Positions 53,729 to 63,770 are shown, counted from the first letter of the stretch. The stretch is DNA of 64,000 bases from Burkholderia paludis (GCF_000732615.1 NZ_JPGL01000020.1:150021-214020), one strand, 5' to 3'. Made by a program: numbers and translations. Notes: generated by a model not told the origin, from the letters alone.

Positions 53729-55138
53729 TCAAGCCAGCGCCGCCTCGATGCGCGACACCACGGCATCGCGACCGAACAGCACGAGCACCGCATCGATCGA
53801 CGGCGTATGCGTCGTACCCGCCACCAGCAGACGCACCGGCATCGCGAGTTGCGGCATCTTCAGCTTGTGCGCGCCAAGCGTCGCCTTCAGCGCGGCGGAC
53901 ACCGCCTCCTTCGTCCAGTCGGCCGCCTTCAGCGCGACGGCGAGATCGGCCAGCGCCGGCCGCACCGCGTCGGTCACGTGCTGCGCCAGCGCATCGGCGT
54001 CCGGCGCCGGCACACGGTAGAACATCGCGGCGCCTTCCGCGATCTCCTTGACCGTCGTCGCGCGATCCTTCATCAGCCCGACCACGGCGTCGAGTGCGGG
54101 GCCCGTCGCGAGCGCCGCATCGTCCACGCCGAGGGCAGCGAGGAACGGCCTGGCCAGCCCGGCCAGGCGCGCGTCGTCCGCTTCCTTGATGTAATGCGCA
54201 TTCAGCCAGCTCAGCTTGCTGTGGTCATACTGCGCGGGCGACTTGCCCAGATGCTCGAGGTCGAACCATTCGACGAACTGTTCGCGCGAGAAGATTTCGG
54301 CATCGCCATGCGACCAGCCCAGACGCGCAAGATAGTTGACGACGGCTTCGGGCAGGAAACCCGCGTCGCGATACGCCATCACGCTCATCGCGCCATGCCG
54401 CTTGCTCATCTTCTCGCCCTGCTCGTTCAGCACGGTCGGCAGGTGCGCGTAGACCGGCGCCTCGCCGCCGAGCGCGTTCAGGATGTTGATCTGGCGCGGC
54501 GTGTTGTTCACGTGGTCGTCGCCACGGATCACGTGCGTGATGCCCATGTCCATGTCGTCCACCACCACGCAGAAGTTGTAGATCGGCGTGCCGTCCGGGC
54601 GCGCGATCACGAGGTCGTCGAGCTCTTCGTTCGAGATCTCGACACGCCCCTTCACGGCGTCGTCCCACACGACCGTGCCCGTCAGCGGATTGCGGAAGCG
54701 CAGCACGGGCTTGACGCCTGCCGGCGGCTCCGGCAGCACCTTGCCGGGCTCCGGGCGCCACGTGCCGTCGTAGCGCGGCTTCAGGCCCGCCTCGCGCTGG
54801 CGCTCGCGCAGCGCGTCGAGTTCCTCGGACGACATGTAGCACGGGTACGCGAGCCCCTTCTCGAGCATCTGCGCGAGCACCTCGCGATAGCGATCCATCC
54901 GCTGCATCTGGTAGATCGGGCCTTCGTCGAAATCCAGGCCGAGCCATTGCATTCCCTCGAGGATCGCGTCGACCGCCTCCTGCGACGAACGCTCGACATC
55001 GGTATCCTCGATGCGCAGCACGAACGTGCCCTTCATCTTGCGGGCGAACGCCCACGGATAGAGCGCGGAGCGGATGTTGCCGAGGTGGATGAAGCCGGTG
55101 GGACTCGGCGCGAAGCGGGTACGGACAGGACGGGTCAT
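53729..55138 (-). CDS. gltX: Glutamyl-tRNA synthetase
   Basis: Class I synthetase charging tRNA-Glu, 469 residues. HIGH-type motif in [25 protein letters not shown]-type in [13 protein letters not shown], and [10 protein letters not shown]. No C-x-C zinc motif typical of the E. coli enzyme was noticed. The ATG at 55138 gives the standard N-terminus. Its own tRNA-Glu genes lie immediately downstream on the same strand. Confidence 0.96.
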   Translation of the reverse strand: MTRPVRTRFAPSPTGFIHLGNIRSALYPWAFARKMKGTFVLRIEDTDVERSSQEAVDAILEGMQWLGLDFDEGPIYQMQRMDRYREVLAQMLEKGLAYPCYMSSEELDALRERQREAGLKPRYDGTWRPEPGKVLPEPPAGVKPVLRFRNPLTGTVVWDDAVKGRVEISNEELDDLVIARPDGTPIYNFCVVVDDMDMGITHVIRGDDHVNNTPRQINILNALGGEAPVYAHLPTVLNEQGEKMSKRHGAMSVMAYRDAGFLPEAVVNYLARLGWSHGDAEIFSREQFVEWFDLEHLGKSPAQYDHSKLSWLNAHYIKEADDARLAGLARPFLAALGVDDAALATGPALDAVVGLMKDRATTVKEIAEGAAMFYRVPAPDADALAQHVTDAVRPALADLAVALKAADWTKEAVSAALKATLGAHKLKMPQLAMPVRLLVAGTTHTPSIDAVLVLFGRDAVVSRIEAALA

Positions 55139-55416
55139 AAACGGTAACTCGGACGCCTGGGGCGCGTGAATGATTCGACGCGGGACGACGGCGGCAGCCC
55201 GGACAGCAATGGAGCCGGCGACGCCCGGAACGGGAAAGAAGCCGGAATTATACTCGCGACGGACATCGCGCCAAGGGCGCCGCTTGCTTTATGATGTGCG
55301 CGCCGCGGCCGCCAGCCGGCGCGGCGCCGGCCGCACGGGACCGCCGTGCGGCTGCTCGGAACCTATCGCCGCCGCGGGCCGTGTGACCCGCCGCCAAGTC
55401 GCCGGAGAATCATTCG
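55139..55416. other. Divergent gltX / patatin intergenic region
   Basis: 278 bases with no gene. It holds the gltX promoter (55247-55274). A TATGAT at 55290-55295 may be a weak -10 for the patatin gene, but no -35 accompanies it. Confidence 0.5.
55247..55274 (-). promoter_or_regulatory. Promoter of gltX
   Basis: Minus strand: -35 TTGGCG (55269-55274), 16-base spacer, -10 TATAAT (55247-55252), about 109 bases before the ATG. Confidence 0.6.
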
Positions 55417-56343
55417 ATGTCGTCCCCTCGCCTGTCACGCCGCCACTTCACGATCGCGTGCGCGTCCGCCAGCCTCGCCGCCTGCACCTCGTTCGGCGAC
55501 AAGTCCCGCCCCGGCAACCCGTCCGGCACCGCGCAGTCGCAAGACAAGCCCGTGAAGATCGGCATCGCGCTCGGCGGCGGCGCCGCCCGCGGCTTCTCGC
55601 ACATCGGCGTGCTGAAGGCGCTCGAGGCGCGCGGCATCCCGGTCGAAATCGTCGCGGGCACGAGCGCGGGCTCGGTGGTCGGCGCACTCTACGCGTCGGG
55701 CATGAGCGCGCTGCAGATCAACAAGATCGCGCTCGACATGGATCAGGCGGCGATCAGCGACTGGGCGCTGCCGTTCCGCTCGCGCGGCCTCCTGCAAGGC
55801 GTCGCGCTGCAGAACTTCCTGAACAAGACGCTCAACAACCGGTCGATCGAGAAAATGGCGAAGCCGCTCGGCATCGTCGCGACCGATCTGCAGAGCGGTC
55901 AGCCGATCCTGTTCCAGCAGGGCAACACGGGGCTCGCGGTACGCGCGTCGTGCAGTGTGCCGTCGGTGTTCGAACCGGTGAAGATCGGCAACCGCGAATA
56001 CGTCGACGGCGGCCTCGTCAGCCCGGTGCCCGCCTCGTATGCACGCAAGATGGGCGCGAACTTCGTGATCGCGGTCGACATCTCGGCACGGCCCGAGGGC
56101 GCGGCGACCGGCAACCCGATCGAGATGCTGCTGCAGACCTTCACGATCATGGGCCAGACGATCAAGACCTACGAGCTCGACAAATATGCGGACGTCGTGA
56201 TCCGGCCGAACCTTGCGGCAATGGGCGGCAGCGACTTCAACCAGCGCAACGCGGCGATCCTCGCGGGCGAGGAAGCGGTCGCGCGCATCATGCCCGAACT
56301 GCAGCGCAAGCTCGCGGCGGCACGCAGCGTCGCCGCCGCATAA
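55417..56343 (+). CDS. Patatin-like phospholipase lipoprotein
   Basis: 308 residues. The N-terminus (RRHFTIACASASLAACTSFG) has a twin-arginine-like pair and a lipobox (SLAAC, Cys about 23), so it is likely an outer-membrane or periplasmic lipoprotein. The patatin motifs are complete: oxyanion GGGAARGFSHIGVLK, nucleophile Ser in GTSAGSVVGAL, and catalytic Asp in VDGGLVSPVP. Relative of RssA-type proteins. Acyl hydrolase activity is expected; the substrate is unknown. Confidence 0.91.
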   Translation: MSSPRLSRRHFTIACASASLAACTSFGDKSRPGNPSGTAQSQDKPVKIGIALGGGAARGFSHIGVLKALEARGIPVEIVAGTSAGSVVGALYASGMSALQINKIALDMDQAAISDWALPFRSRGLLQGVALQNFLNKTLNNRSIEKMAKPLGIVATDLQSGQPILFQQGNTGLAVRASCSVPSVFEPVKIGNREYVDGGLVSPVPASYARKMGANFVIAVDISARPEGAATGNPIEMLLQTFTIMGQTIKTYELDKYADVVIRPNLAAMGGSDFNQRNAAILAGEEAVARIMPELQRKLAAARSVAAA

Positions 56344-56435
56344 GAAGCACCCGATGTCCCGGGCCGGCGCGCACCGCCGGCCCGCCGCAGGAAGGCGGTA
56401 CGGCATTCAGCCCGCCGCTTGCGCCGCCCAAAACA

Positions 56436-56469
56436 AAACACCCTGCCGCCTTTCGGTGACAGGGTGTTT
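56436..56469. terminator. Bidirectional terminator between patatin and NlpC/P60 genes
   Basis: AAACACCCTG (56436-56445) pairs with CAGGGTGTTT (56460-56469), loop of 14 bases, A/T-rich ends serve both convergent genes. Confidence 0.75.
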
Positions 56470-56495
56470 CGATCCGGCCGGTTGACCGGCAAAGA

Positions 56496-57170
56496 TCAGT
56501 TGTTGCCGTTCGCCGAATCGTCGCCGATCGTCGCGCGTACGCGCTGGCGCAGATCTTCGGGTTTCATCGGGAACTCCGATTCGATCCGGCGCGCGCCGGT
56601 GAACCGCTTTTCCCAGTAGCCGCTGTCGAGATCGTCTACGCGGATGGTGCTGCCCGTCGACGGCGAGTGCACGAACTTGTTGTCGCCGATGTAGATGCCG
56701 ACGTGCGAGAACGTGCGGCGCATCGTATTGAAGAACACGAGATCGCCCGGCTTGAGGTTGCTCATGCTCACCTTCTCGCCGACGCGGCTCATTTCTTCCG
56801 CACGGCGCGGCAGCGACATGCCGAGGGTGTCCTGGAACACGTAGCGCACGAAGCCGCTGCAGTCGAGGCCCGAATCCGGCGAGTTGCCGCCCCAGCGATA
56901 ACGCACGCCGATCATGTTCAGCGCGCTGACGACCACGTCGCCGGCCTTGCCGGCCATGCCGGACAGGAACGACTTCGCGCCGCCGCTCGACGGCTGTGCG
57001 CTGGTCTGCTGGAGGGAGGAACCCGACCCGTTCTGGGTCGAATTCGTGACATTCTGGTTAAAACTGCTGACTTCGTCGGCGAACGCGCCGGAAGCTGCTG
57101 CGAACAGGGCGCCGATGAACAGCCCGGCGACGGTGCGCGCGCATGCCTGGGTCAGGGATCGATGCTGCAT
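56496..57170 (-). CDS. NlpC/P60 family peptidoglycan endopeptidase
   Basis: Secreted cell-wall hydrolase of 224 residues. Signal peptide about 1-31 (ends SGAFA), a Ser/Gln/Asn-rich linker, then the C40 domain: Cys in GLDCSGFVRYVFQDT, His in RTFSHVGIYIGD, and a late His/Asn region (FVHSPSTGSTIR). It cleaves stem-peptide bonds, probably D-Glu-mDAP. It has its own strong promoter and a palindrome in the leader. Confidence 0.92.
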   Translation of the reverse strand: MQHRSLTQACARTVAGLFIGALFAAASGAFADEVSSFNQNVTNSTQNGSGSSLQQTSAQPSSGGAKSFLSGMAGKAGDVVVSALNMIGVRYRWGGNSPDSGLDCSGFVRYVFQDTLGMSLPRRAEEMSRVGEKVSMSNLKPGDLVFFNTMRRTFSHVGIYIGDNKFVHSPSTGSTIRVDDLDSGYWEKRFTGARRIESEFPMKPEDLRQRVRATIGDDSANGNN

Positions 57171-57192
57171 TGGTCGATGGAATTTGCTTAAA

Positions 57193-57204
57193 AATCAGCT
57201 GATT
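57193..57204. promoter_or_regulatory. Perfect palindrome in the NlpC/P60 gene leader
   Basis: AATCAGCTGATT, a 12-base perfect palindrome about 12-25 bases downstream of the predicted start of transcription. A candidate repressor site. Confidence 0.45.
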
Positions 57205-57222
57205 GGCGGAAAATTTCGGTCG

Positions 57223-57251
57223 ATACTAGCCAGCGCGTAATCGTTTGTCAA
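57223..57251 (-). promoter_or_regulatory. Sigma-70 promoter of the NlpC/P60 gene
   Basis: Minus strand: consensus -35 TTGACA (57246-57251), 17-base spacer, -10 TAGTAT (57223-57228). Confidence 0.7.
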
Positions 57252-57298
57252 AACAAATTAATAAATACAATCGAGATGGTCAGACCATTGGCGGCTTA

Positions 57299-58921
57299 TC
57301 ACGCTTTCCAGACCGCTTTCAATAGTTTTTGTGTGTAAGGATGTGACGGTGTGGTAAAGATGTCGGTTACGTCCCCCGACTCGACCACGGCGCCGTCCTG
57401 CATCACCGCGACGCGGTGCGCCATCGCCCCGATCACCTCCAGGTCGTGGCTGATGAATACATAGCCGAGGTTGTATTTTCGTTGCAGGTTCGCGAGCAGT
57501 TTCAGCACCTGCTGCTGGATCGACACGTCAAGCGCGGAGGTCGGCTCGTCGAGGATCAGGATGCGCGGCTCCAGCACCAGCGCGCGCGCGATCGCGATCC
57601 GCTGACGCTGCCCGCCCGAGAATTCATGCGGATAGCGATGCAGCACCGTACGGTCGAGGCCGACTTCGCGCAGCACCGCGAGCGACTTCGCGCGGCGCGC
57701 ATCGGGCGTCAATTCCGGGCGATGCAGCTCGAGCCCCTCGCCGACGATCCGCTCGATCGTGTGACGCGGCGAAAGCGAACTGAATGGATCCTGAAAGACG
57801 ACCTGCATGTTCGAGCGCAGCGCGGCCCGTTCGCGGCCGCGATAGGTCGACAGCGCGCGCCCCTGGAACTCGATCTCGCCGCCGGCCGTCTTCTGCAGCC
57901 CGAGCAGCGCCATCGCGAGCGTCGACTTCCCGGATCCGGATTCGCCGACGATACCGAGCGTTTCGCCCTGCCGCACCGACACCGACACGTCGGCAACGGC
58001 CGTCACGGGCACCGTGCCGAACCAGCCCGCGAAGCCCGGCCGCTTGCGTGCGAACTGCACGCTCACGTGGCGCGCGTCGAGCACCACGGGCGCGATCGGC
58101 ATCACCGGCGCGACCGCGCGTTGCGGCCGGCTGTTCAGCAGCCGCTGCGTATACGGATGCTCGGGTTCCGCGAAGATCCGCTCGACCGGCCCGCTCTCGA
58201 CGAGCCGGCCGTGCTCCATCACCGCGACGCGCTGCGCAAAGTGCCGCACCAGATTCAGGTCGTGCGTGATCAGCAGGATCGCCATCCCGCGCTTTTCCGC
58301 TTCGTCGCGCTGCAGTTCCAGCAGCAGGTCGACGATCTGCGCGCGGATCGTCACGTCGAGCGCGGTGGTCGGCTCGTCGGCCAGCAGCAGGCGCGGCCGG
58401 CACGCGAGCGCCATCGCGATCATCGCGCGCTGCCGCTGGCCGCCCGACAACTGGTGCGGATAACTGTCGACGCGCCTCTCCGGCTCCGCGATGCCCGTGC
58501 GCGCCAGCAGCGCGATCGCGCGCTTGCGCGCCTCGACGGCCGACACGCCGTCGTGCAGCACGATCGTCTCGCCGATCTGCACGCCGATCGTATAGAGCGG
58601 GTTGAGCGCCGTCATCGGCTCCTGGAAGATCATCGCGATGTCCGAGCCGCGCAGCCCGCGCATCTCGCGCTCGCTCTTGCCCGTCAGGTCCTGCCCCGCG
58701 AAGCGGATCGCGCCGCCGACTTCGGCGTCGCGCAACAGGCGCAGGATCGACAGCGCGGTCACGCTCTTGCCCGACCCCGATTCGCCGACGAGCGCGACGC
58801 GCTCGCCGCGGCCGATCGCGAGCGTCACGTCCTCCACCGCGACCGTGTCGCCGAAGCGCACGTGCAGATGTTCGAGCGACAGCAGCGGCTCGTGCTGCGT
58901 CGATACGACCGCTTCGCTCAT
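57299..58921 (-). CDS. yejF: Peptide ABC transporter ATP-binding protein, YejF-like
   Basis: 540 residues with two complete nucleotide-binding domains. Each has Walker A GESGSGKS; signatures are [15 protein letters not shown] and [15 protein letters not shown]; Walker B are [14 protein letters not shown] and [14 protein letters not shown]. Each domain is followed by the oligopeptide-transporter C-terminal sequence. The start at 58921 ([14 protein letters not shown]) overlaps yejE by 4 bases. It powers uptake by YejABE. The longer open frame to 60022 is a shadow of yejE. Confidence 0.94.
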   Translation of the reverse strand: MSEAVVSTQHEPLLSLEHLHVRFGDTVAVEDVTLAIGRGERVALVGESGSGKSVTALSILRLLRDAEVGGAIRFAGQDLTGKSEREMRGLRGSDIAMIFQEPMTALNPLYTIGVQIGETIVLHDGVSAVEARKRAIALLARTGIAEPERRVDSYPHQLSGGQRQRAMIAMALACRPRLLLADEPTTALDVTIRAQIVDLLLELQRDEAEKRGMAILLITHDLNLVRHFAQRVAVMEHGRLVESGPVERIFAEPEHPYTQRLLNSRPQRAVAPVMPIAPVVLDARHVSVQFARKRPGFAGWFGTVPVTAVADVSVSVRQGETLGIVGESGSGKSTLAMALLGLQKTAGGEIEFQGRALSTYRGRERAALRSNMQVVFQDPFSSLSPRHTIERIVGEGLELHRPELTPDARRAKSLAVLREVGLDRTVLHRYPHEFSGGQRQRIAIARALVLEPRILILDEPTSALDVSIQQQVLKLLANLQRKYNLGYVFISHDLEVIGAMAHRVAVMQDGAVVESGDVTDIFTTPSHPYTQKLLKAVWKA

Positions 58922-60015
58922 CGCTGCCCCCCCGCCGCGCGCACCGACGCGGCGATGCGCGTATCGAGCGCGTTGCGCAGCGCGTCGCCCATGAATGTCA
59001 GCAACAGCAGCGTCGCGACCAGCACGCCGAACGTCGACAGCGAGATCCACCAGGCGTCGAGGTTGCCCTTGCCCTGCGCGAGCAGCTCGCCGAGGCTCGG
59101 CGTTGGCGGCGGCACGCCGAGCCCGAGAAAATCGAGGCTCGTGAGCGCGAGGATCGAGCCGCTCATCCGGAACGGCAGGAACGTGATCACCGGCGTGAGG
59201 CTGTTCGGCAGCACATGGCGCCAGATGATCTGCCAGTTCGTGAGCCCCATCGCGCGCGCGGCGCGCACGTAGTCCTGCGTGCGGTTGCGCAGGAATTCCG
59301 CGCGTACGTAATCGGCGAGCCCGATCCAGCCGAACAGCGACAGCAGGACGATCAGCAGCAGGAAGCTCGGCTCGAAGATCGACGCGAAGATGATCAGCAG
59401 ATACAGCTCCGGCAACGAACTCCAGATCTCGATCAGCCGCTGCCCGACGATGTCGATGCGGCCGCCGAAGAAGCCCTGCACGGCGCCCGCGGCAATCCCG
59501 AGCAGCGTGCCGATCACGGTCAGGATCAGCCCGAATTCGACCGACACGCGGAACCCGTACACGAGCCGCGCGAGCAGGTCGCGCCCCTGCGCGTCGGTGC
59601 CGAGCCAGTTCGCGCGCGACGGCGGCGCGGGGTTCGGCACGTTCGAGAAATAGTTCAGCGTGTCGTAGTAGTAACGGTTCGGCGGGTAGACGACGAAGTT
59701 GCCGGGCGCCTCGAGCCGTTGACGCACGTACGGGTCGAGATAGTCGGCCGGCGTCGGGAAGTCGCCGCCGAATGTCGTCTCCGGATACGCATGGAACAGC
59801 GGGAAATAGTACTGGCCGTCGTAGCGCACGACGAGCGGCTTGTCGTTCGACCACAGCGGCGCCGCGAGGCTTGCGGCAAAGGCCACGACGAAGATCACGA
59901 AACTCCAGTAGCCGAGACGCTGCTGCCGGAAGCGCTGCCACACCCGGCGCGCGGGCGACGGCGACACGCGTGCGCGCGCCGCGTCGATGCGGGGAGACAC
60001 GACGGCCCGGTTCAT
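58918..60015 (-). CDS. yejE: Peptide ABC transporter permease, YejE-like
   Basis: 365-residue inner-membrane permease with an N-terminal helix and a long periplasmic stretch typical of YejE (about 60-130), then about five helices. The inner-membrane EAA-type loop is AARAMGLTNWQIIWRHVLPN. It overlaps yejF by 4 bases. It follows yejB by 48 bases. Confidence 0.94.
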   Translation of the reverse strand: MNRAVVSPRIDAARARVSPSPARRVWQRFRQQRLGYWSFVIFVVAFAASLAAPLWSNDKPLVVRYDGQYYFPLFHAYPETTFGGDFPTPADYLDPYVRQRLEAPGNFVVYPPNRYYYDTLNYFSNVPNPAPPSRANWLGTDAQGRDLLARLVYGFRVSVEFGLILTVIGTLLGIAAGAVQGFFGGRIDIVGQRLIEIWSSLPELYLLIIFASIFEPSFLLLIVLLSLFGWIGLADYVRAEFLRNRTQDYVRAARAMGLTNWQIIWRHVLPNSLTPVITFLPFRMSGSILALTSLDFLGLGVPPPTPSLGELLAQGKGNLDAWWISLSTFGVLVATLLLLTFMGDALRNALDTRIAASVRAAGGQR

Positions 60016-60063
60016 CGCGCACCTCGCCCGGTGGCGCCGGGCATGCAGACGGACGGTTTCATG

Positions 60064-61107
60064 TCAGCGCTCCAGGTTGTCGAATTGAATGCGCGGATCG
60101 ACCCACACATAGCAGAGATCGGAAATCAGCTTGGTCGCGAGCCCGATCAGCGTGAACAGGTACAGCGTGCCGAGCACGACCGGATAGTCGCGGCGCACGA
60201 CCGACTCGTACGACAGCAGCCCGAGACCGTCGAGCGAGAACAGCGTCTCGATCAGCAGGCTGCCCGTGAAGAACGCGCCGATGAACGCGGCGGGGAAGCC
60301 GACGATCAGCGGCAGCATCGCGTTGCGGAACACGTGCTTCCACAGCACGCTGCGCTCGGAGAGCCCTTTGGCGCGCGCGGTCAGCACGTATTGCCGACGG
60401 ATCTGGTCGAGGAACGCATTCTTCGTGAGCATCGTGACGACCGCGAAGCTGCCGACGACCGACGCGGCGATCGGCAGCGCGATGTGCCACAGGTAGTCGA
60501 GCACCTTGCCGACGAGCGACAGTTGCGCGAAGTTGTCCGACGTGAGGCCGCGCAGCGGAAAGAGCTGCCAGAACGAGCCGCCGCCGAACAGCACGAGCAG
60601 CAGCACGCCGAGCACGAAGCCCGGGATCGCATAGCCCACCAGCACGACGAGGCTCGTCGCAACGTCGAACGGCGAACCGTTGCGCACGGCCTTGGCGATG
60701 CCGAGCGGCACCGATATGAGGTACGTGAGGAAGAACGTCCACAGCCCGATGCTGATCGATACGGGCAGCTTCTGCACGACCAGCGACCACACGCTCTGGT
60801 GGCGGAAGTAACTGTCGCCGAGATCGAAGCGCGCGAAGCGCTTGAGCATCAGCCAGTAGCGTTCCAGCGGCGGTTTGTCGAAACCGTACAGCGCCTTGAG
60901 CTGCGCGAGTTGCTGCGCGTCGACGCCGGTGTGCGCACGCATCCCGAACGGCACCGCGCCCTGCTCCGTCGCGCCCTTGCGCAATTCCTGCACGGCCTGT
61001 TCGACCGGGCCGCCCGGCACGAACTGGATCACCGCGAACGTGAGGGTCAGCACGCCGACGAGCGTCGGGATCATCAGCAGCAGGCGTTTGAGGATGTAGC
61101 TCCACAT
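60064..61107 (-). CDS. yejB: Peptide ABC transporter permease, YejB-like
   Basis: 347 residues with about six helices, starting MWSYILKRLLLMIPTLVGVL. EAA loop: TARAKGLSERSVLWKHVFRN. Pairs with YejE as the transmembrane channel. Lies 52 bases after yejA. Confidence 0.94.
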   Translation of the reverse strand: MWSYILKRLLLMIPTLVGVLTLTFAVIQFVPGGPVEQAVQELRKGATEQGAVPFGMRAHTGVDAQQLAQLKALYGFDKPPLERYWLMLKRFARFDLGDSYFRHQSVWSLVVQKLPVSISIGLWTFFLTYLISVPLGIAKAVRNGSPFDVATSLVVLVGYAIPGFVLGVLLLVLFGGGSFWQLFPLRGLTSDNFAQLSLVGKVLDYLWHIALPIAASVVGSFAVVTMLTKNAFLDQIRRQYVLTARAKGLSERSVLWKHVFRNAMLPLIVGFPAAFIGAFFTGSLLIETLFSLDGLGLLSYESVVRRDYPVVLGTLYLFTLIGLATKLISDLCYVWVDPRIQFDNLER

Positions 61108-61159
61108 AGGGCGTCGACTCGCGATCGGTAGGCGGGGTTGGACGAAGGGCCGGCGCGGC

Positions 61160-63043
61160 TCAGTGATCGGGCTTCGCCCACCACGTCGACACGACCCAGC
61201 CCTCGGCCGAATAGTACAGCGGCAGCGTCTGCGGATACGCGAGCGTGCGCTTGTACGCGATCCGGTGCGTCGTGCTGTACCACTGCGGGACCGCGTAGTA
61301 GCCGTGCATCAGCACGCGGTCGAGCGCGTGCGTCGCGTCGAGCAGGTCTTCGCGCGTCTGCGCGGCGCCGAGCGCCTCCAGCAGCGCGTCCACGGCCGGC
61401 GACTTCAGCCCGATGACGTTGTCGGAGCCCGGCTCGTCGGCGAACTTGCTGGCGTAACGCGAATATTGCTCGGCGCCCGGCACCTGCACGCCCGGCAGCC
61501 GGATCGTCGTCATGTCGTAGTCGAATGCGTCGAGGCGCTTTTGCAGCAGTGCGAAATCGGCCGTGCGAAAGCTTACGTCGATGCCGAGCTTCGCGAGGTT
61601 GCGCCGATAGGCCGTCACGACGCCTTCCATCGCCCCGCCCGCATCGTCGAGGATCTCGAACGTGAACGGCTCGCCTTTCGCGTTGCGCAGCGCGCCGTCG
61701 CGATAGGTCCAGCCGGCCTGTGCGAGCAGTGCGCGCGCCTTCAGCAGGTTTGCGCGCAGCGAGCCCGGCGGGTTCGTGTCCGGCTGCGTGACCATCGGGC
61801 CGAACACCGCCGGGTCGAGCTGCGCGCGCAGCGGCTCCAGCAGCTTCAACTCGCCCGCGCCCGGCGCGCCGGTCGCCTGCAGGTCGGTGTCGGCGAAATA
61901 GCTGTCGAGCCGCGTGTACGCACTGTAGAACAGCTGCCGGTTCAGCCATTCGAAGTCGAACGCGAGATCGAGCGCCTGGCGCACGCGCACGTCGCGGAAC
62001 AGCGGCCGGCGCAGGTTCATGAAGAAGCCCTGCATGCCCGCGCCGTTATGCTGGCGGAATTCGCGCTTGACCAGCTCGCCGCTGTCGAACCGCTTGCCGA
62101 CGTCGCGCCGCGTCCAGTTGCGCGCGATGTACTCGACGAGCACGTCGTATTCGCCGGCCTTGAATGCCTCGAGCCGCGCGACCCCGTCGCCGTACAGCTT
62201 GTAGACGATCCGCTCGAAGTTGTTGGTGCCGATCCGCACCGGCAGGTCGGCGCCCCAGTACGCGGGGTTGCGCCGATAGGTGATCGTGCGGCCGTTGTCG
62301 TAGCGCTCGATCACGTACGGGCCGCTGCCGATCGGCTGCTCGAATGCGAGCTGGTCGAACGGGATGCGCGAGCCGTCCGCGCGCAATCCCCACTTGCGCG
62401 AAAACACCGGCACGCCGCCCGCGATCAGCGGCAACTCGCGATTCGCGCTGCGGAATTCGAAGCGCACGGTGGCCGGATCGACGACCACGGCCTTCGTGAT
62501 CTCCGCGAAATACGCGCCGAACTGCGGCGCGGCAAGCTTGCTTTTCAGCGTCTCGAACGAGAACCTGACGTCGTCGGCCGTGACCGGATCGCCGTTGGAA
62601 AAGCGCGCGCGCGGATTCAGGTGGAACGTGACCGACCGGCGATCCGGTGCGACCGCGATGTCGTCCGCGAGCAGCCCGTACGCGGACGCCGGTTCGTCCG
62701 AGCTGCCCGTTGCAAGGCTCTCGAACAGCATGTCGATGCCCGGCGCCGGATTGCCGCGCATCGTGAACGGGTTGAACTTGTCGAACGACGTCAGCCGGTT
62801 CGGGTTTGCGAGCACGAGCGTGCCGCCCTTCGGCGCGTCGGGATTGACGTAGTCGAAATGCTTGAAGCCCGGCGGATACTTCGGCTCGCCGTACTGCGCG
62901 ATCGCGTAGGCTGCGTGTGCGGCCGTCGCGGCCAGCAAGGCCTGCGCCACGCACACCGCGGCGATCCGGCCGGCGGCCCGTACGGCGCGCCACGCGCCGA
63001 AACGGGCTCGCGTGGCGGCGGCCCGGGGCGAACCCTTCGTCAT
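61160..63043 (-). CDS. yejA: Periplasmic peptide-binding protein, YejA-like
   Basis: Family-5 solute-binding protein of 627 residues. MTKGSPRAAATRARF precedes a hydrophobic segment with a signal cleavage near ATAAHAAYA. The core contains YGEPKYPPGFKHFDYVNPDA and GGTLVLANPNRLTSFDKFNP. YejA relatives bind peptides such as microcin C or murein-derived ones. Start at 63043 rather than 63094: the upstream residues do not look like a signal and overlap the predicted promoter. Confidence 0.93.
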   Translation of the reverse strand: MTKGSPRAAATRARFGAWRAVRAAGRIAAVCVAQALLAATAAHAAYAIAQYGEPKYPPGFKHFDYVNPDAPKGGTLVLANPNRLTSFDKFNPFTMRGNPAPGIDMLFESLATGSSDEPASAYGLLADDIAVAPDRRSVTFHLNPRARFSNGDPVTADDVRFSFETLKSKLAAPQFGAYFAEITKAVVVDPATVRFEFRSANRELPLIAGGVPVFSRKWGLRADGSRIPFDQLAFEQPIGSGPYVIERYDNGRTITYRRNPAYWGADLPVRIGTNNFERIVYKLYGDGVARLEAFKAGEYDVLVEYIARNWTRRDVGKRFDSGELVKREFRQHNGAGMQGFFMNLRRPLFRDVRVRQALDLAFDFEWLNRQLFYSAYTRLDSYFADTDLQATGAPGAGELKLLEPLRAQLDPAVFGPMVTQPDTNPPGSLRANLLKARALLAQAGWTYRDGALRNAKGEPFTFEILDDAGGAMEGVVTAYRRNLAKLGIDVSFRTADFALLQKRLDAFDYDMTTIRLPGVQVPGAEQYSRYASKFADEPGSDNVIGLKSPAVDALLEALGAAQTREDLLDATHALDRVLMHGYYAVPQWYSTTHRIAYKRTLAYPQTLPLYYSAEGWVVSTWWAKPDH

Positions 63044-63083
63044 AGAGGCCCTGTCGGTCGAATGAGGGTAGTAACGAAGGACG

Positions 63084-63111
63084 ATTCTACCCATTCAACC
63101 CGGCGAGCCAA
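63084..63111 (-). promoter_or_regulatory. Promoter of the yejABEF operon
   Basis: Minus strand: -35 TTGGCT (63106-63111), 16-base spacer, -10 TAGAAT (63084-63089), 41 bases before the yejA ATG. Confidence 0.55.
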
Positions 63112-63115
63112 AAGA

Positions 63116-63136
63116 AAACCGCCACGCGGGCGGTTT
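63116..63136 (-). terminator. Terminator of the PXPV gene
   Basis: AAACCGCC (63116-63123) pairs with GGCGGTTT (63129-63136) around ACGCG. The T-run follows on the minus strand. It separates the small secreted protein gene from yejA. Confidence 0.8.
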
Positions 63137-63182
63137 CATCGTGCGCGGACGGCGCACGCATCACGCGCGCGCAACCCCTCGA

Positions 63183-63527
63183 TCAGTGCCAGCCGTTGTG
63201 GCGGCCGTTATCCCAGTGACCATGCCCGCGATCCCAGCCGGGACGGCCGCCATGACGGCGATACCACTCGTCGCGGCCCCAGTAGCGCCGGCCGTCCCAG
63301 TAGCGGTCGCCGTGCCAGCCGATCACGATCGCCGGGGCCGGCGCGTAAACCGGCGCCGGCTGGTAGATGACCGGCGGCGGCGGCGGCGCATATACGGGCG
63401 CGGGTGCGACGTAAACCGGAGCCGGTACGCCGACATTGATCCCGACACTGACACCCGCCATTGCTGCGCCCGACACGAGCAAGGCCGCCATACCGGTCAA
63501 GAGCGAGGCAACACGCAAGGTCTTCAT
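63183..63527 (-). CDS. Small secreted PXPV-repeat protein
   Basis: 114 residues. Signal peptide 1-24 (VSGAAMAGVS). The middle is a run of P-x-P-V motifs (PAPVYVAPAPVYAPPPPPV) and the end is Trp/Arg/Gly/His-rich (GWHGDRYWDGRRYWGRDEWY). AGAGGA Shine-Dalgarno precedes the ATG. Related small periplasmic or outer-membrane proteins are common in Burkholderia; function is unknown. Confidence 0.85.
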   Translation of the reverse strand: MKTLRVASLLTGMAALLVSGAAMAGVSVGINVGVPAPVYVAPAPVYAPPPPPVIYQPAPVYAPAPAIVIGWHGDRYWDGRRYWGRDEWYRRHGGRPGWDRGHGHWDNGRHNGWH

Positions 63528-63770
63528 GGATTCCTCTTTGGGGTTGTTTGATGTGTGATTCGACTATAACGGCAAGCGCCGCCGCCGCATATTTCCAGTT
63601 TGTAAGAACTGATGCGCGGCATCGCAACCCGACGTACCCGCTAACGTCTTGTAACAATCAGCGGGCCGGCGCGAAGGCGTCATCGCCCTGCCGCCCACGG
63701 CCCGGGCCGTTCCGCGGCCGCGCCGAATCATACCGTCCGCGCGCGCCGGCGCCGCGCCGCGGACGAAAAA

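Noticed and set aside
57299..60022. Apparent permease-ATPase fusion of 907 residues
   Set aside because: The first 367 residues are an Arg/Ala-rich out-of-frame reading of yejE. True YejE is in another frame and YejF starts at 58921.
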